Below, one piece after another: positions 1-10,109 of a stretch of 64,000 nt of DNA. This stretch comes from Aquila chrysaetos chrysaetos (lineage: Eukaryota; Chordata; Aves; Accipitriformes; Accipitridae), in the NCBI RefSeq assembly GCF_900496995.4, contig NW_024470325.1:1087012-1151011 (forward strand), written 5' to 3'. Position numbers and translations under genes: made by a program. The number at the start of each line of letters is the position of its first letter. The first letter of the stretch is position 1. The notes beneath the pieces were generated by a model. The model was not told where the DNA came from, made no database searches, and was given only the letters and a program-made list of their open reading frames with translations.

Positions 1-1
1 A

Positions 2-1081
2 GTATCAGTTGCCCCCATACAGAAAAAGAAATATACAAAAAAATCAGCTCGCTTAGCAAAGGATGAAGGTGAACCAGGGTCATCACGGGAACAGGAGGAA
101 GAGGCAGAACCAGAGGTAATAACCCGGTCCCTATCCTTGAGTGAGCTGCGGGATATGCGAAAAGATTTTGGCCGCCGTATAGGTGAGCATATTATCACCT
201 GGCTTCTCCGATGCTGGGACAATGGGGCTAATAGCTTGGAATTAGAAGGTAGGGAAGCCAAGCAGCTGGGATCGCTTGCCAGGGAAGGTGGCATTGACAA
301 GGCAATTGGAAGAGGAACACAAGCCATCAGCCTGTGGAGGCGACTCTTGTCAAGTGTGAAGGAAAGGTACCCCTTTAAGGAAGATGTTATATGTCAATCA
401 AGCAAGTGGACCACCATGGAAAAAGGTATCCAATATCTGAGGGAATTAGCTGTGCTAGAGACGATTCATCATGACCCGGACAACCCACAATTACCCAAAG
501 ATCCAGACGAAGTCCAATGCACACGACCCATGTGGCGGAAATTTGTACGGAGCGCACCATCGTCCTATGCCAACTCACTGGCAATAATGACCTGGAAAGA
601 CGAAGAGGCACCGACAGTGGATGAAGTGGCTCGCCAACTCCGTCAATACGAAGAAAATCTCTCCTCCTCCCTACAAGCCTGCATTTCGGCTGTGGAGAAG
701 CTGTCCGAGGATTTCCAGCAATTCAAAGAGGATATGTCCTATTGCCCACCTGTAAGGACCAATGTCTCAGCTATTAGGAGTGAGCGCTCCTCTGCCCAAG
801 AGAGAGAATATAGAAGGTACACACCGCGAGGTGCCCTGTGGTTTTACCTATGTGATCATGGAGAGGACATGAGGAAACGGGATGGAAAACCTACCTCGGC
901 CCTAAATGCACGGGTACGTGAGCTGCGAGGAAAAACCACCACAAAAGGGGATTCTACTAGGAAAAATGCCGCTCCAGTTTCCAAACAGAGTAGAAGGGCT
1001 GATCTTCTTTCTGATCCTCTTGAAGGGACTTCTGAGCCAATTTTATGAGAAGTGAATACCGGATACTCTGGCCAGAATTAG
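2..1081 (+). pseudogene. gag: ERV-L gag, C-terminal part, premature stop
   Basis: The reading frame is open from base 2 to a TGA at 1046-1048. The sister copies at 40560 and 62765 have CGA there, so this is a CpG transition. The family's own gag terminator, TAG, follows at 1079-1081. The protein has the ERV-L/Fv1 capsid-like stretch (LRDMRKDFGRRIGEHIITWL, REAKQLGSL). Near the end is a WFYLCDHGEDMRKWDG-type segment, and I see no CCHC zinc knuckle. The N-terminal membrane domain and repeat region seen in the intact copy lie upstream, outside the window. Confidence 0.88.
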
Positions 1082-4000
1082 AGGGGCCCTGCCTCCAGCC
1101 AGGTGGAGGAAAGGGATAACCGGGTCTATTGGACTGTGTGGATTCGATGGCCTGGCACGTTAGACCCACAGGAGTACAAGGCTCTAGTGGACACCAGCGC
1201 ACAGTGCACTCTAATGCCATCAAGTTATAAAGGGGCAGAACCCATCTGTATTTCTGGTGTGACAGGGGGATCCCAAGAGTTAACTGTATTGGAAGCTGAA
1301 GTAAGCCTAACTGGGAATGAATGGCAGAAACACCTCATTGTGACTGGTCCGGAGGCTCCGTGTACCCTTGGCATAGACTATCTCAGGAGAGGGTATTTTC
1401 AGGACCCGAAGGGGTATCGATGGGCTTTTGGTATAGCTGCCTTGGAGACGGAGGGCACTGAACAGCTGTCTGCCCTGCCTGGTCTCTCTCAAGACCCTTC
1501 GATTGTGGGGTTGCTGAAGGTTGAAGAACAACAAGTGCCAGTTGCTACCACGACGGCGCCCCGGCGGCAATATCGCACCAACCGAGACTCTCTGATTCCC
1601 ATCCACAAGTTGATTCGCCAACCGGAAAGCCAAGGAGTGATCAGCAAAACTCGCTCACCCTTTAATAGTCCCATATGGCCAGTGCGAAAGTCTAATGGGG
1701 AGTGGAGACTAACAGTTGACTATCGTGGCCTGAATGAAGTTACGCCACTGCTGAGTGCTGCCGTTCCAGATATGCTAGAACTTCAATACGAACTAGAGTC
1801 AAAGGCAGCCAAGTGGTATGCTACAATTGACATTGCTAATGCATTTTTCTCAATCCCTCTGGCAGCAGAGTGTCGTCCACAGTTTGCCTTTACTTGGAGG
1901 GGTGTCCAGTACACTTGGAATCGATTGCCCCAGGGGTGGAAACACAGCCTCACCATTTGCCATGGACTGATCCAGACTGCACTGGAAAAAGGTGAAGCTC
2001 CAGAACACCTGCAATACATTGATGACATCATTGTATGGGGCAACATGCCAGAAGAAATCTTTGAGAAAGGGAAGAAAATAATCCAAATCCTTCTGAAAGC
2101 CGGTTTTGCCATAAAAGAAAGTAAGGTCAAAGGACCTGCACAGGAGATCCAGTTTTTAGGAATAAAATGGCAAGGTGGACGTCGTCAGATCCCAATGGAT
2201 GTGATCAACAAAATAGCAGCTATGTCTCCACCGACTAATAGAAAGGAAACACAGGCTTTCTTAGGTGTTGTGGGCTTTTGGAGAATGCATATTCCAAATT
2301 ACAGTCTGATTGTAAGCCCTCTCTATCAAGTGACCTGGAAGAAGAATGATTTTAAATGGGGCCCTGAGCAACAGCAAGCCTTTGAACAAATCAAGCAGGA
2401 GATTGTTCATGCAGTAGCCCTTGGACCAGTCCGGGCAGGACAAGATGTTAAAAATGTGCTCTGTACTGCAGCTGGGGAGAATGGCCCTACCTGGAGCCTC
2501 TGGCAGAAAGCACCCGGGGAGACCCGAGGTCGACCCCTGGGGTTTTGGAGTCGAGGATATCGAGGATCCGAGGCTCGCTGTACTCCAACTGAAAAAGAGA
2601 TATTGGCAGCATATGAAGGAGTTCGAGCTGCCTCAGAAGTGGTTGGTACTGAAACACAGCTCCTCTTAGCACCCCGACTGCCAGTGCTGGGCTGGATGTT
2701 CAAAGGGAGGGTCTCCTCTACACATCACGCGACTGATGCCACGTGGAGTAAGTGGATTGCACTGATCACACAACGGGCTTGCAAAGGAAACCCCAGTCAC
2801 CCAGGAATTTTAGAAGTGATCACAGACTGGCCAGAAGGCAAAGATTTTGGAACGTCACCAGAGGAGGAGGTAACGCGTGCTGAAGAAGCCCCGCTGTATA
2901 ACGAAGTGCCAGAAAATGAGAGGCAATATGCCCTGTTCACTGATGGGTCCTGTCGCATTGTGGGAAAGCATCGGAGGTGGAAGGCTGCTGTATGGAGTCC
3001 TACATGACAAGTCGCAGAAACTGCTGAAGGAGAAGGTGAATCGAGTCAGTTTGCAGAGGTGAAGGCCATCCAGCTAGCGTTAGACATTGCTGAAAGAGAA
3101 AAGTGGCCAGTGCTCTATCTCTATCCTGACTCATGGATGGTGGCAAATGCCCTGTGGGGGGTGGTTACAGCAATGGAAGCAGAGCAACTGGCAGCGCAGA
3201 GGTAAACCCATTTGGGCTGCCACACTGTGGCAAGATATTGCGTCCCGGCTAGAGAATCTGGTTGTAAAAGTACGTCATGTAGATGCTCACGTACCCAAGA
3301 GTCGGGCCACTGAAGAACATCAAAATAACCAACAGGTGGATCAGGCTGCCAAGATTGAAGTGGCTCAGGTGGACCTGGACTGGCAACTTAAGAGTGAGCT
3401 ATTTATGGCTCGATGGGCCCATGATGCTTCAGGCCATCAGGGAAGAGATGCAACATAGAGATGGGCTCGTGACCGAGGGGTGGACTTGAGCATGGACACT
3501 ATTGCACAGGTTATCCATGAATGTGAAACATGTGCTGCAATTAAGCAAGCCAAACGGTTAAAGCCCCTGTGGTATGGAGGACGATGGCTGAAATATAAAT
3601 TTGGGAAAGCCTGGCAGATTGACTATATCACACTCCCACAAACTCGCCAAGGCAAGCGCTATGTGCTCACAGTGGTGGAAACAACCACCGGATGGCTGGA
3701 AACATATTCTGTACCCCATGCCACCGCCCAGAACACTATCTTGGGCCTTGAAAAGCAGGTCTCATGGTGACACGGCACCCCAAAAAGAATTGAGTCAGAC
3801 AACGGGACTCATTTCCGAAACAACCTCATAGACACCTGGGCCAAAGAGCATGGCATTGAGTGGGTGTATCACATCCCCTATCATGCACCAGCCTCTGGGA
3901 AAATTGAGCGATACAACGGACTGTTAAAGACTACATTGAGAGCAATGGGGGGGTGGAACTTTCAAACATTGGGATACACATTTAGCAAAAACCACCTGGT

Positions 4001-4275
4001 TAGGCAACACCAGAGGATCTGCCAATCGGGGTGGCCCTGCCCAGTCAGAATTTTTACGTACTGTAGAAGGGGATAAAGTCCCTGTAGTGCACATAAAAAA
4101 TATGTTAGGGAAGACAGTCTGGGTTACTCCTGCCTCAGCCAAAGGTGGGAAACCCATTTGTGGGATTGCTTTTGCTCAAGGGCCTGGGTGCACTTGGTGG
4201 GTGATGCGAAAAGATGGGGAAGTCCAATGTATGCCTCAAGGGGATTTGATTTTAGGTGAGAATAGCCAGGATTAA
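1082..4275 (+). pseudogene. pol: ERV-L pol (PR-RT-RNaseH-IN), decayed
   Basis: Pol follows the gag TAG in the same frame. The protease active-site triplet at 1190-1198 reads D-T-S where the sister copies read D-T-G. The reverse transcriptase keeps YIDD near 2017, and RNase H keeps FTDGS near 2937. Breaks: TGA at 3005-3007 (CGA in the sister); an extra G in the G run near 3160, shifting frame; TAG near 3456; TGA near 3768 (CGA in the sister); and an extra G near 3950. The integrase HHCC finger and D,D35E core can still be followed across frames. The locus is non-functional. CGA-to-TGA changes account for several of its stops. Confidence 0.9.
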
Positions 4276-4809
4276 CCTGTATGATATTAGTTGCTATATA
4301 ACCCTGCTACTGTATGTTATCAGTACTATAATTGTTATATGCTATATCCATAGTACTATAGTAAGAGTCACTTAGATCAAGCAAGAAAGAACTGTGATAA
4401 AAACTGAGCAAAGCGCGGTAGTGATGGAACCAGAACTGACTCCAGCATGCAACAATCCAACGGTGCACACCATCCTCCTGCTGCGTCCAATGTCACCTGC
4501 TCGTCACACCGCACTGAAGCCCAATTCTGCTCTACCGACTGAGAGGACTTTGCATCATCCCTCCTGCCCAGAAAGACTGGTATGACAGATGGAGCCCAGA
4601 GTCAGGAACTAAATGAACTCAATGAACATTTTATGAACATAACCCATAAACTAAAAGAATGATATCTCTGTGTATGTATACATATATATAATTATATCAT
4701 TGTTCATATGTCTCAAAGGGATGGAAAAGCTGATGATGATTGACCAGGATGTAACTAAAGGTATAGGAACTGAGCATGATGTCAATGGTATAGAATAAGG
4801 GGTGGATAC
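4276..4809 (+). other. Provirus A region between pol and 3' LTR; no env
   Basis: About 530 bases separate the pol stop from the LTR. No envelope-like ORF, signal peptide or transmembrane segment is visible. There is a TA-rich microsatellite near 4678-4696. Just before the LTR is a purine-rich AAGGGGTGGA-like tract (about 4797-4806) that fits a polypurine tract. The matching stretch of the intact copy (43794-44325) is the same length and equally env-less. This agrees with the ERV-L class, which usually lacks env. Confidence 0.8.
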
Positions 4810-5390
4810 TGTCCTAGTTTCAGCTGGGATAGAGCTAACTGTCTTCCTAGTAGCTGGTACAGTGCTATGTTTTGAGTTCAGTATGTGAAGAATGTTGATA
4901 ACACTGATGTTTTCAGTTGTTGCTCAGTAGTGTTTAGACTAATGTCAAGGAGTTTTCAGCTTCTGATGCCCAGCCAGCGAGAAAGCTGGAGGGGCACAAG
5001 AAGTTGGCACAGGACTCAGCCAGGGCACCTGACCCAAACTGGCCAACAGGGTATTCCATACCATGTGACGTCCCATCCAGTATAGGAACTGGGAAGGGGG
5101 GGCGGGGAATCGCCGCCCGGGGGACTAGCTGGGTGCCGGTCGGTGGGTGGTGAACAATTGCACTGAGCATCATTTGTACATTCCAATCCTTTCATTATTG
5201 CTGTTGTCATTTTATTAGTGTTATCATTATCATTATTCGTTTCTTCTTTTCTGTTCTATTAAATCGTTCTTATCTCAACCCGTGGGTTTTGCTTCTTTTT
5301 CCCGATTTTCTCCCCCATCCCACTGGGTGGGGGGGGAGTGAGTGAGCGGCTGCGTGGTGCTTAGTTGCTGGCTGGGGTTAAACCACGACA
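4810..5390 (+). repeat. 3' LTR of provirus A (LTR family 1)
   Basis: It runs from TGTCCTAG to CCACGACA (581 bases), with TG/CA ends. It holds the ATTCCATACCATGTGACGTC block shared by all LTRs here. It is more diverged from the 37681-44906 LTRs than those are from each other. It is closer to the 59987 LTR, sharing GGGCGGGGAATCGCCGCCC, which suggests at least two subfamilies. Confidence 0.92.
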
Positions 5391-5508
5391 ATCGCTCATC
5401 CATGTGGCCCTCCACCCCCTGCTGCCTTGTGTGATGGGGGTCAGGAATGGTGCTTTTTCCACCTCACCCAGGCCTGGTGCTGGCCTTTCCATATTCTTGC
5501 CCACACAG

Positions 5509-7765
5509 ATTCCCCCCAGGGCCGTGTGAGTGGCAGCGGGAGAGTCTCAGTGCCCGTCATCATCTGCATCATCCTGGGGGCCCTTCTCTGCCTGCTCCTG
5601 GCCCTCCTGGCTGGGCAAGCGCTAAGCACCAGGGCTGGGCGCAGAGGTTGGTCTTTCCACTGCGCTCCCAGGGGGAGATAGATACCTCCTGGAAGGGCTG
5701 CAGGGTGTCAGTGAGGGGCCCAGGCAGAGCTGGGGGGATGAGACTGTGTGCTGCCACCAGTCCCATGCACCACCCCATTGAGTGCCTGGCCGTGGGGCAC
5801 CAGCAGCAAGGGGTGGAGAGAGCCCAGAGGTGGGGGGAGGTAGCGATGGGGTGAGGAGAGAAATGGCAGAGTGTGGCTGGGGGAGATGTGAGCAGAAGGG
5901 AGATGGCCAAGACTGGCAGTGCTCTGGGTAGTGCTGGGGGGGGTTCTGGGACAAGGAAGATGATGGGAGGAGTGCAGGGCAGCAGGGTCCATCTCCGTGG
6001 TTTCAGGCCCCCAGGCCGTCCCCTCTGCCCAGCCCTGCCCACCCCCTGGCTACCCTAGACCCATGGGGCAGATAGGGTAAAGCTCCAGGTGGAGGAAACA
6101 TGGGAGCTGCTCCAGGGTCAGACAAGGGGGGCATGACCCAGGGACCAGAGGGGCATGAGCGCTGTCTCCGATGGGATGATGCGAGGGAGACGCTGCCCCA
6201 GATAATCTCCACAGCGATGTTGCCCTCACTGGGGACGTGGCAGCTGTGCCTGGACAGTGCAGTGGGGCAGTGTCGTTGGGCCAGTCCTGGCCTGGCCCAA
6301 GAAACAGGTTTGGGGCAGCGCAGTGTGATCCCATTGCCCCTCTGCCTGTCCCTCTGCCAGCCCTGCCTCTGTCCCCAGGCTCCAGGAGTGCTCAGGAGCC
6401 CTTCCCTGAGGCCCTGTACGAGGAGATTGGTTACAGCCCAGTGTGGGAGAAGCAGGCGAGGTTTGGTCGCTCAGGTGGGTGTGGGTCCTCCCTGGAGGCA
6501 CATGTGCAGGACCCTTTCCCCTGGCCCCAACCCCGGGCTGATTCCCTGAAGCCCCCCAGCCCATGGTCCTTGTGACACTGGGGCCACGTGGTCTGTGGGG
6601 AGACCATCCAGGTCCTGGGCCTGGAAGGGGATCTTTCTCCCAAACAAACAGCTTTGCCTGTCCCAGCGGGACAGCCCCTCTCTTCCTGCCCCTGCTCCCC
6701 ATGTGACACCCGTGGAGTGAGGGAAGGGGCTGTCCTAGGGCAGCTCTGGGAGCACCTTTGAGACAGGGTTTGCCCCAGGGAGGCAGGGTGATTTCCCAGC
6801 CCTCCTCCCCATGCAGCCCCAGCTCTGTGGGTCCCCCTTCCCCAGCAGCACTGGCCACGAGCCAGGTCAGTGGGGCTCACTTCGCAATAGCCACTGTGCG
6901 TCTCTGCAGGCTCCTATTCAGAGGAGTCCCTGACCCAGCTGCAGCCCTACCCGGGGGTCAGCGAGGAGGAGGATGGTCTGGGATCAGCGCCAGGTACCAG
7001 AGGCAAGAATGAGTTGATCTCCCTGAAGACATGTGATGGACAGAGGTGTCACTCAGTGTCACCGCTAGAGATGGGGAGGACATGGGGGGTCTCCTGTGGT
7101 GCTGCCAATACCCATGTCTCAGCCCTGTGTCCCTGCACATCTTCCCTCTGCTCTGCAGGACGTATCTTCTCACTGTCACCAGCTCCCCTCTCTTTTCAGA
7201 TGTTCTTGTCCCACCTGGAGGTGACCCAGCAGGTGGTTATGATGATGCCAGGGAAGTTTCTGATCCCGTGGAGGATGTTGCCCCTGGGCAGGGAGAGAGG
7301 GAAATGCTCAGGGAGCCAGAGGAGGGAGCAGAGCCCAGGGATGCACCCGGAGGTGAGAGGGAAATTTAGCACTGCTGGTTCCTGGGGTGCCATCCCTGGT
7401 GCCACCCAAGTCACTGCTGTCCTGAGACCCCAGCCTCCTGGGAAGGGGGATACCTGTCCTGGGAGTTTTCCTTGGAGGGACTAGGGGTAGGAGAAGGAGC
7501 TGAATGTGGTGAGGAGCAGGGAGGAAGATGATGTACAGACCCCATGGCCAAACTGCATTGTCCTGCCTTGCTGCTTGCAGGGGCCAGCCTGCGCTCCTGG
7601 AGAAGTGCTGGGGTCCCTGGATCTGAAGGAGACATGTGGCCCCTGTCCCTGGGGAGCATGGGCTATGATGATGCTGAAGAGGTGTCTCTGGCACATCCCC
7701 CTGAGGACACAGCGGCTGTGACACCGGAGCTCTGTGCACAACAGTCCCAGAGCCCCAGGCCATGA
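5509..7765 (+). CDS. SRCR-type receptor, transmembrane and cytoplasmic exons (3' half of gene)
   Basis: Five exons with AG/GT borders and matching phase-1 junctions: 5509-5646, 6379-6474, 6910-6993, 7200-7352 and 7581-7765 (TGA at 7763-7765). Exon 1 encodes a basic-flanked, single-pass hydrophobic segment (VPVIICIILGALLCLLLALL). The tail carries YEEIGY, a Src-family SH2-type pYEEI site as in WC1/CD163-family receptors, then YSEES and two G-Y-D-D acidic tyrosine motifs. No break is visible in these exons. The ligand-binding SRCR exons should lie upstream, beyond provirus A and outside the window. The assignment rests on the inverted copy, where the same tail follows six SRCR exons. The ligand and exact orthologue are unknown. 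Confidence 0.82.
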
Positions 7766-8662
7766 GAGCCCATCCCTGCTGTGCAGCTGGGTGCAGCCAG
7801 GAGGGAGAAGAGGTCTGTGGAGCTGGGAGAGCCGTGAGCACCAGGGAACCATGTCCCTTGGCCCATGGGCAACAGAAACCGCCTGGAATTTCCTCTATTT
7901 GTATTCCCATTTTTACGCTGTGCATCATCTTTGTTCGTAATAGAAGAGCTGTGTTCAGCTTTGACCCGGAGCTGGTGCTTGCCTGCCCAAGTGTCAGGGC
8001 ATCTTCCTGAGGCTGATCAGGAGGAGCAGAGAACAAAGTCATGGAGGTGGGGAAATGGGCATGCCTCTGGGACAGCAGGCAGGTTCCCTGAGCTGAGGCT
8101 CTGCTCAAGCCAGTGGTGATGGTGGAAGGATAGTGGAGAGAAAACTCCAGCTGGGAGTCCCACAGCCCTGCCCATGCTCGTCCAGGCCAGACAGCCTTAC
8201 CTGCTGGCACAGAGTGCTTCCCATGTGGTATGGGATCTCCGCCTGGAGTGGAGACACAACAATCTCAGCCCCTTAGCAGTGTGGCTCTGGTCCCAAAGGA
8301 CACCTGGGCTGGACCAGCACCCTCACACCACATCTCCCAGTGCAGCCAGAAAGGATTCCTGAGCGTACTGCTGCTGTCTCTCCCCTCCCTGAGGTCTCCT
8401 CACAGGCACACTCTGCTGCCAAGCATTGCCCTTGGGTGGGGTGGGTCTAGGATGCAGGGCAGTGACCTGGGCTCAGGTCCAGCACAGCTGCCTGCTTCTC
8501 CTCCAAGAGGGGACTCAGCAGAGGCAGCACACACAGCCCTCCCCACCTCACAGCCAAGCCCTGGGTGGGCAGGGCAGGCGCACAGGGCCTGGGGAGGAGC
8601 AGTGCCTGAGCTCCAGCCCACACCTGCCTGAGGCTGGGCAGTCAGGGCAAAAGCACCACCCC
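7766..8662 (+). other. 3' UTR and downstream flank of left receptor
   Basis: Non-coding sequence after the receptor stop. The expected poly(A) hexamer is AATAGA at 7939-7944, where the inverted copy has AATAAA. A short segment beside it also differs between arms. No other canonical AATAAA appears nearby. The rest is unique GC-rich arm sequence up to the tRNA-Ala. Confidence 0.6.
7939..7944 (+). promoter_or_regulatory. Degraded poly(A) signal (AATAGA)
   Basis: Position-for-position match to AATAAA at 34176-34181 (minus) in the inverted copy, with A changed to G at the fifth base. AATAGA is a weak variant, so 3'-end formation of the left gene may be impaired or occur elsewhere. Confidence 0.6.
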
Positions 8663-8734
8663 TGGAGATGCCAAGGATTGAACCCAGGACCTCCCACATG
8701 CGAAGCAGGTGCTCTTCCACTGAGCTCCATCCCC
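8663..8734 (-). tRNA. TRNAA-CGC: tRNA-Ala(CGC)
   Basis: 72 bases, with a GGGGATG/CATCTCC acceptor stem, discriminator A, D-arm GAGCTCAGTGG and anticodon loop TTCGCAT. The T arm reads CTGGG-TTCAATC-CTTGG and so relies on several G-U pairs. The right-arm copy has CCTGG there. Genomic CCA is absent, as expected for eukaryotes. The weak T stem leaves some doubt about function. Confidence 0.82.
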
Positions 8735-9118
8735 TTGATGCCTGCCAGCAGGAGACACACTCTTCTCCTGTGATGTGTCTATGACAAGGGGAGCAGTCTG
8801 TGCCCCGTTGAGAATGACAAAGAGGAGAGAGACAGGGTCTTTGCAGAGACCCCACAAAGGAGAGATGCCAAGTGCTGTGGAGCAGGAAAGGAGGGGCAGC
8901 TGGAGACCACCCCAAAGAAGCACTGAATGGAGAGTCCTGTCCAGGGGAAGGCTGGGGGCTTGCAGTGCAAGAGGAAGGCTCATTCTAACCTGCAGCTCTG
9001 CAGCTCCAGTGCACAGGCAGTGCTCTGGCAAGAGGTGAAGGAGCAAGGAGGGCCAGGGCAGGCTGGAAGAAGGCAGGCAGGCAGGCAGTCTCTGCAAAAA
9101 TCTACAGGAGCAAATCAT

Positions 9119-9191
9119 TGCTGAAGCCCGGGGTTGAACCAGGGACCTTTAGATCTTCAGTCTAACGCTCTCCCAGCTGAGCTACTTCAGC
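9119..9191 (-). tRNA. TRNAF-GAA: tRNA-Phe(GAA)
   Basis: 73 bases. Perfect 7-bp acceptor stem (GCTGAAG/CTTCAGC), D arm TAGCTCAGCTGGGAGAGC, anticodon loop ACTGAAGAT with GAA, five-base variable loop AGGTC and T arm CCTGG-TTCAACC-CCGGG. This is very close to the vertebrate Phe consensus. It is paired with tRNA-Ala 384 bases away, and the pair is repeated in inverted orientation at 32908-33435. Confidence 0.93.
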
Positions 9192-9609
9192 CCTGCCCCA
9201 GCAGCCCTTGTCCCAGTTCCACCCCTGCCAGGCCACACGCCGACACGCACATGAAGAGAGCTCCTGGGGGACATTCCCAGGGAAAAGCTGTGCCCAGCGC
9301 CGGGCAGAGCGGACCTGGCCTCTGCCTGCCTCCATGGCCAGGTAGACTCCAGGTGTGGGGTGGGTGCCAGCTTACAGTGGGAGTGCCAAGATATGTGTCA
9401 GGCCTCAGTTACAAAGGTGTGTGGTGAAGGCAAGTGGGCAGGCCAGGCACACGCAACAGCCAAAGCTGGAGGTGGAAGAAGGGTGGGGTTGGTGGAAGAC
9501 CTCTGTCATAGGGGAGAGAGGGCCCAGGGGAGGCAGAGCTTTTGCTGGTGCTGAGACAAGGGGAGTCAAAAGAATCTCAGTAGACATAATAAAGGGGGAT
9601 GAAAGATGA
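9192..9609. other. Arm flank and inner duplication boundary
   Basis: Unique GC-rich sequence shared with the right arm until about 9551. After that the two arms diverge abruptly. No gene is seen. Confidence 0.5.
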
Positions 9610-10109
9610 TGTTCAGCGCTTACATTGCTGAAATTAGCTGACATAGAGACAGTCCTTGATGAGAAGAGCTGGTCCCAAGAACCAGCCAATGAGGCAGAGA
9701 CAGTTCCTGATAAGAAGCAGGAGCTGGCCCCAAGAGCCAGCTAAGACTGGTCTTGTAGCTTGGGTGAATACCAAGAAACCTCTGAGCCTGCGCAAGAAAA
9801 GAGGTTACTAGCGGTGACGGAGTCATCTATCTTCATCTCTGCGACAACCACCATAAAGAGGCACTGCGCAAGCACAGTTGAGAGGAGACAATGGAAATGA
9901 CCTCTCGGAACTCATTTTAATATGCAGCGGGGATAGGTCATGCATATGTATAGGCGTATTGTGAATATGTAACACATGATTTTATAAATTTCAAGCAAAC
10001 TGCCGAGTCAGGCGCGCACGACTTTGGTGGGACTACCCCCCGTGCTGCCCAGCGCTGAATGAACATACTTACTTTATAACCTCACTGATTGTAGAGTCAG
10101 TTTTCTGCA
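9610..10109 (+). repeat. Probable solo LTR (ERV, distinct family)
   Basis: Runs from TGTTCAGCGC to TTTTCTGCA. It has an AT-rich core with TATA-like stretches near 9940-9995. Near 10055-10080 is a GCGCTGAATGAACATACTTAC block, which resembles the poly(A)/R region (AATAAA to AATGAA) of avian alpha/beta-like LTRs. I could not find a clear target duplication, so the ends are approximate. Confidence 0.55.

Larger units (their letters stand above)
1..5390 (+). mobile_element. ERV-L-type provirus A (5' end outside window)
   Basis: Contents are the C-terminal part of gag, all of pol, an env-less 3' region and a 3' LTR at 4810-5390. Gag resembles the ERV-L/Fv1 type and pol order is protease, reverse transcriptase, RNase H, integrase. 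The LTR ends in CA and is followed by ATCGC at 5391-5395. The same 5-bp target (GCGAT on the opposite strand) flanks the solo LTR at 36710-37290 in the inverted copy, so both derive from one insertion made before the duplication. The element is inactive, with several stops and frameshifts. It lies just upstream of the transmembrane exon of an SRCR receptor, in the gene's own orientation. Confidence 0.9.
5391..9551 (+). repeat. Left arm of inverted segmental duplication
   Basis: This arm is the reverse complement of 32549-36709. It shares the receptor transmembrane and tail exons, the 3' UTR, a tRNA-Ala and a tRNA-Phe. By eye identity is in the mid-90s percent, with small indels; for example, about 20 bases near 33830 are absent near 8275. 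The inner boundary falls near 9551/32549. On the outer side, homology continues into the provirus/solo LTR insertion site, so the duplication extends past the left window edge. Confidence 0.9.

Noticed and set aside
4394-4585. 63-codon ORF after pol in provirus A
   Set aside because: The homologous stretch of the younger provirus B does not keep a comparable ORF, so chance is likely.
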